A stretch of DNA of 64,000 nucleotides from Plutella xylostella (Eukaryota > Arthropoda > Insecta > Lepidoptera > Plutellidae): positions 2,487,501 to 2,551,500 of the forward strand of contig NC_064012.1 in NCBI RefSeq assembly GCF_932276165.1, in the 5' to 3' direction. Position numbers and translations under genes: made by a program. Within the stretch, counting starts at the first letter, position 1. The number at the start of each line of letters is the position of its first letter. The notes under the pieces were generated by a model. That model was given only the letters and a program-made list of their open reading frames with translations. It ran no database searches and was not told where the DNA came from. Shown here piece after piece: positions 58,915 to 64,000 of this stretch.

Positions 58915-59906
58915 AACCCAGCACAGGCGAGTATGCCGAGATCGAGGGCGGCGGCGCGGCGGCGGCGGCGGGCGAGGCGGGCGCGGCGGACGCGGCGGCG
59001 GCGGGCGGCGGGGCGGGGGGGCTGGCGGGGCGCTCGGCCGCCGACACGGAGGCGGCGCACGACCTGCTGTCGCTGGCGCAGAGCCTGCCGCCGCTGCCGC
59101 CCGCGCACGTGGTCACCGTGCTGCACGCGCCCGAGCCGCCCATGCTGCCGCTCTACACCTACACCATCCAGCCCGCCTCCAACATCTACATCCTGGCGGA
59201 CGAGCCGCAGGAGCCCGCCATGTACCAGAACGTGGGCTCCGTGCCCGACCTGCCCATCCAGTACGCCGACGAGCCCGTCGTGGTGTACGAGGGCGAGCCC
59301 GAGCCGCCGCAGATCGAGCTGGAGCTGGAGGCGGAGGAGCTGCCCATCGTGGAGGAGCTGGAGGAGGTGGCGGAGGTGGAGGAGCTGGAGGAGCTGGAGG
59401 AGGAGCCGCAGCCCACGTCCATCCCCACGTCCGTGATCCAGCGCGCCGCCGCCGCGCGCGACCCCAAGGAGAAGGCGCGCTACGACTGCAACGAGTGCGG
59501 CAAGCGCTACGCCACGTCGTCCAACCTGTCGCGCCACAAGCAGACGCACCGCAGCCTCGACTCGGTCTCCGCCAAGCGCTGCCCGGAGTGCAACAAGGCG
59601 TACGTGTCCATGCCGGCGCTGGCCATGCACGTGCTGACCCACCGCATGGGCCACGTGTGCGGCGTGTGCGGCAAGCAGTTCTCGCGGCCGTGGCTGCTGC
59701 GCGGGCACCTGCGGTCTCACACGGGGGAGAAGCCGTACGCTTGTGCCAGCTGCGGCAAGTCGTTCGCGGACCGCTCCAACCTGCGCGCGCACCTGCAGAC
59801 GCACTCGCAGGACAAGAAGCACGAGTGCGAGCGCTGCGGGAAGAGCTTCGCGCTCAAGAGCTACCTCAACAAGCACCAGGAGTCGGCGTGCACGCGCGAC
59901 GAGTGA
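58915..59906 (+). CDS. Scratch-family zinc-finger repressor, coding exon 2 (five zinc fingers)
   Basis: Follows a TCTGTCTACAG acceptor at 58914 and gives residues 42-371 of a 371-residue protein. An Ala/Gly-rich tract (about 50-80) precedes a Pro-rich part with LPLYTYTIQPASNIYI, and an acidic Glu/Leu run lies at about 166-206. Five fingers from about residue 231: YDCNECGKRYATSSNLSRHK, CPECNKAYVSMPALAMH, CGVCGKQFSRPWLL, CASCGKSFADRSNLRAH and a final C2HC finger ending KSYLNKHQESAC. The finger order and the TSSNLSRHKQTHRSLDS, MPALAMHVLTH and LKSYLNKH signatures are Scratch-specific rather than Snail. Family role: nuclear E-box-binding repressor in neural precursors. Stop TGA at 59904-59906. The shadow frames on both strands are due to GC richness. 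Confidence 0.95.
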
Positions 59907-60430
59907 GCGCCGCGCCGCCGCCGCCGCCGCCGCCGCGCGCTCGGGCCACGACAACGGTTGTACAGACGTGCTGGTAAACGTTGACGTTGTCGCACCACAA
60001 AAACATTGCAACGAAAAGATTTCTCTATTAACTTCTTTACATCTTTTTATTCGAAAATAAAAAGAATTTTAGGCTAGAACTCATAGTGTCGACGGTGTCG
60101 AGGGAATTAAAAAGCAATAACTATGTACCTAAATTAACGTATTTGGCTCTTCTCTAAATTTAAATGTTCGATTTATGTAATTGTAAAAGGGGGAGTAATA
60201 AATTGTATTTTTTCAATTATAGTACGGGCACGACGGACGGAGGGAATCGAGTCAATTCGGCTAGAGCCAGCGTATGGAAAGTAGGCTTTATTTACACTGT
60301 AGGTAGGTTAGTTTAAGCACGGTTTGCGTGGTGAGTTTTTTTTAGTGAGTAGTTACGGTGATACGTAGAGACTTAAAGAAACCGTCGAGCTGTGGTACAA
60401 AGAGAGCAATAAAATTAACGATCTTAGTGT
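59907..60430 (+). other. 3' UTR of scrt
   Basis: A (GCC)n run follows the stop (about 59908-59938). Poly(A) signals AATAAA occur at 60056-60061, 60197-60202 and 60408-60413. Which is used is not known. Confidence 0.55.
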
Positions 60431-61171
60431 CTCGAGCATAGTGTTAGGCAATAGGGGTAGAGTAGAGTAGCCCCGAGAGGACCAAGGCACTTGCACTTCT
60501 CTAGCGGGGCGGGCCGCCTCCACCACACCCACTCACAACATTACTAACAACTCCACTAGCTTCATCACTTCATCAATCGCATTTTTCAGTCAGTTTAAAT
60601 TGAATGGAAAGAAAACCATTTAGTTAGGAACTTATTCAAGTCAAATTAATTCATTTAAGTGGCCACTTAACCTCGCGTTTTATGTTAAAACACTCGCGTG
60701 TCGCGTCTTGTGATGGCATTTGTTAAGTACGAGTATATGGGACACATGGGTCAGTGACCTACTGAAATATATACCCGATCAAGAAAAAATATTTACATAA
60801 TTATATAACACTGGCTTAGTATAGGGTGGCCCGCCCTATGGTCTTTTAATATTTGAATGGTATCTCTGGAGGACGGCCTCAAACATGAATTAAGTAAAAT
60901 AATTGAACCATTGCAAACGTGCGAACTGAACGATAAATATAGCTTTATAAGCGATAAGTGTGATCTCACACTCACTTCACGTTACCAAAGTCGTATGATA
61001 AACCGAAACAGGGAGTCCCAGCTCGTCATTCTGAACAACTTTTGTCGTTAACCTAATGATTCACGTGAAAGACTAAACGACGATGCGATTGCGGCCAAAA
61101 TTACCACCAGCCCCTGTGCGGTGTCATCAAGCTTGCACTCAGTTCGCACGGCGCTGGGCTCAACGATGGCT
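60431..61171. other. Noncoding downstream of scrt
   Basis: No ORF of note. Near 60995-61045 AACCGAAACAGGGAGTCCC and GAACAACTTTTGTCG resemble parts of the GCAACACCC MITE family. Confidence 0.4.
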
Positions 61172-61387
61172 GGGGGGTCACTATAGAAATCGACAAACGA
61201 ACGGCGAGAGTTGTCACGCAATCGGCAAAACACGCAGCGAGATAAAGTCGTGGTTGGCTCCTAAACTTTTGTTCTCCCTAAAATTCGGAGCGCTGCCGCT
61301 GCGCTAGCCACGACTCGTCTTGTATGAAGCGAACCGATTGCATGCCAGCTCTTGTTCGTTCGCTCGTTCGATTTCTATAATGACCCC
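61172..61387. mobile_element. GGTCACTCTATA-family MITE, copy 5
   Basis: GGGGGGTCACTATAGAAATC with GACAAACGAACGGCGAGAG at left. CTCTTGTTCGTTCGCTCGTT with CGATTTCTATAATGACCCC at right. The inner AGCCACGAC / GTCGTGGTTGGCT pair also folds. 216 bp. Confidence 0.75.
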
Positions 61388-64000
61388 GCAACTGTTATGT
61401 ATGATATAATGATCTTAGTGTTTGGAGAAATATACGTAGATCTAGTCAAGTAAGTTACAGTTAGAATAAGTTTGTGTGTGTTGAATTCTAGGGTTTCGTA
61501 CCAAAATTAATCGTGAGATAACTGTACTGTTAATGATAACTAAGCCGCTACGACTTAAAATTGAATCCGAAAATTGAAATAAGTAGTAAATATAGAGCCG
61601 TAAATAAACTGACATAGAGAACACCAATAAAATAACGTATATTTAAATAATTTTAAGGTTTTGTCAGTTCAGAGTTTAAGAATTTGACGGTGCAAAATTT
61701 TAACATTTAGTTTTTCAGAATCGCGTCCAATAGGATCGGTAATTTAACAATATCAATCATTAATATACAATTATATCAAATTGAGAACACCATTTTTTTT
61801 ATAAATAGTTTTAACAAGTTAACTAGTTCATGCCGTAATATACTAGAGTAGAGGTAGGTACGTAGAATACATGCTAGTGTTTATTTGTATATTACCTAGG
61901 TTGACGAGCAAGACTTAAGCAGTATGTACGGCCGTCTCGGCCCTCGGCATCAGACGGTAATTGATTTTACTTTTTTGAAACGAAAATACATTTTGTATAC
62001 ATAGTTTTATATCTATACTAAATTGTCAACGTTATTCGCCGAACGCAGCCGAAGGTCAATTTACGGCAGTACGCAGGGCATCGTCGCGACGACGTAGGCA
62101 TGCGCCGTCACACACACTAGAGACTGACATGTCGTCACACAATGATGGACTCTCTAACTCAACACTACTCTCAAACTGATTGTAAAGACTTGATGCATAA
62201 CGAATGCATCAGTTGCCGGCCGACCGAGACGGCTGTCAGTGAAAATCCGCCTAAAATATCATGTTGTGACCGAACACATTAGTGATAAATTGTTATGACG
62301 TCATATTGCGAATCGCTATCGCTGAAATATTTAAATAAGTATAATATTTTGGCACGAAACTCTAGCTTTAGGTTACCTCTTTTTAGTTGATGTTTATATG
62401 TAACTAGCACGTAATTATTTACACATTTGTGTTATATAATATACAATCTATTTATGTGTCCCATATAGATCATTATGATTAAATTTTATTTATTTTGTTC
62501 TTTTAGATACGAATCAAAAAATATTTAAGTGAAATTGAGAAAGCGTTTACAAAATGATTAGATAATATGCGGTGGCAAATCTATGGAAAAGAAAATATGT
62601 ATTTTTAAAGTGTTTTAAGATGTTATTAGTAATTAAGATATTTATTATTTTGTTAAATTGCGTATATTGCTTTGTTTTTGGTGTCGTTTTTTTTTACATT
62701 TAGTCATAAGGTCCTTGCAAGTGTGCTACGTTCTATGTCACAATAATAATTGTTTAACACAATTGTGTAAATAGTGAATGAATACTTTTACACATAATCT
62801 TAAGTTACTTAAATGATATTAGATTGGTAAACATTCACAATCGATTCCACAAGATTCAAAACAAAGTAATACATAAAAATAACTAACGTTAAGTCAACAA
62901 ATAAATCACAAAGTTTAAAATATTTAATCAATAGAGCTATGAGTATTTATCAATGATTTATTTTTCAGCTCTTTTAGAATTAAACTAACTTATTATTGTG
63001 GGTAATATGATCCGCAATATGATTTGTTGACTGTACTAGCAAAAAACAAACCATTGTGAATGTTGGGCAGTTTATAAAAAAACTAGTACTCTGATACATT
63101 GCAACGAAACAGTGTCCAGGTGAAATATATAAATGCACATAAATATTCATATATTGAAATTGAGATATATTGCAGAAATTCCGTATTTGGTATCATAAAT
63201 TTCGCATTTTCAAAGGTTTAATAAATATTTCCTAAATTCATACGTTTATAATAATTATTTATGTATGTTGCACTCACAGTATACAAAGAAACGCACTCCA
63301 TATTATATTACGTTGTACTCGCGTAAGTATTATTATTACATATAAATCGTCAATTTAGATGTAGTCAATTCCTCACATAGATATAAGTTGTTTTAATAGT
63401 GTCTAAAAACCGCACTGGCCATTAGGTACATGAGAGTTTTCATCGTCAATTGCTCTAAAAGTAGTCTGGGATTCAGAAACGTTTGCAAAGCTGCGTATAA
63501 AAAACTGCCTAACAATAAAGTGCTTAAATACTTAACTTAATAAAGTTAAATTAGGTATAAAAATAAATTGACTGCCATTAAGATGCCGTATAAATTAAAC
63601 TGTATTACGACGAAAAGGTTTAAGAGATGTTTGACATGTACTTGTACATATTGTTATGCATTAAAATATCAATTGACAGAGAGGTAAATATCTATTTTAC
63701 GATAAGATTGTGTAGTTGTACGACCTAGACTGGTTTAGTTTACAGCATAATCCTAAAAACAGTCACGTATTATTAACGTGTAGTACATAACATTTTTATG
63801 TTACATAATTTCTGAATCCCGCACTAAAGCAAGTTTCCATTGAAACTGTATAGTCAAAGACTGATCCGAAGTGTTACAAGATAATCGATTAATTAGTAGT
63901 AAATCGAGTCATTGCTCGTCATCGACTTAAGTCTTCCAAATCTCACAACGGAATAGGTTATTTGAGCAGATTCCAAAAAATGATGTAAACGTTTGAAATA
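61388..64000. other. AT-rich region downstream of scrt
   Basis: No coding signal. A GC-richer patch lies at 61905-62245 (GGCCGTCTCGGCC and GGCCGACCGAGACGGC at its edges). It is otherwise AT-rich with AATAAA-like signals (for example near 63540). It could include a long 3' UTR or lie between genes. Confidence 0.4.

Noticed and set aside
58887..60011. 374-codon open frame on the minus strand opposite the scrt zinc-finger exon
   Set aside because: It is a by-product of very GC-rich codons on the coding strand. The residue composition is Arg/Val/Leu/Ala low complexity and no motif is present.

Overview
The window looks like nuclear DNA of a moth or butterfly (Lepidoptera). The background is AT-rich and intron-rich, crowded with short inverted-repeat transposons, tRNA-derived SINEs, 5'-truncated LINEs and a Helitron-like element. 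The only two convincing host coding regions are GC-rich islands in this background. No bacterial features, CRISPR arrays, operons or true tRNA/rRNA genes were seen.

Layout. 0-8.3 kb: intergenic, with an RTE-type LINE (1774-4217) inserted into an older SINE and several foldback elements. 8.3-8.65 kb: a GC-richer block with splice-donor-like sites, a weak candidate 5' region for the next gene. 12.2-13.2 kb: an intact GC-rich reading frame with a coiled coil, an RGG-rich stretch and a C-terminal domain of the baculovirus-FP / insect-retrotransposon type, probably a captured or domesticated gene. 15.08-15.5 kb: a CpG-rich block ending in a strong splice donor, a candidate promoter and noncoding first exon. 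18-47 kb: a transposon graveyard with MITE families in several copies, a Jockey/CR1-like LINE fragment (23.18-24.7 kb), a LINE with a MITE nested inside it and both target duplications preserved (35.67-36.33 kb), a MITE inserted into its own family (37.67-38.11 kb), a TATA-box plus small signal-peptide-like ORF (38.5-38.7 kb), and a retroelement C-terminal domain fragment (45.9-46.5 kb).

48.1-60.4 kb: the Scratch-family zinc-finger repressor gene (scrt) on the plus strand. A small exon (48135-48258) carries the SNAG-type repressor start. After a 10,656-bp intron, one large exon (58915-59906) carries an Ala/Gly tract, an acidic region and five zinc fingers. The two exons join in phase to give 371 codons. 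The intron holds a SINE with an intact target duplication and at least five DNA-transposon-derived elements. Downstream (60-64 kb) are poly(A) signals, another MITE and AT-rich sequence that may include 3' UTR.

The two host genes show no evident pathway link. SCRT is a neural transcription repressor by family. The FP-C protein is likely a nucleic-acid-binding protein of unknown role. All family assignments are by eye, without database searches.
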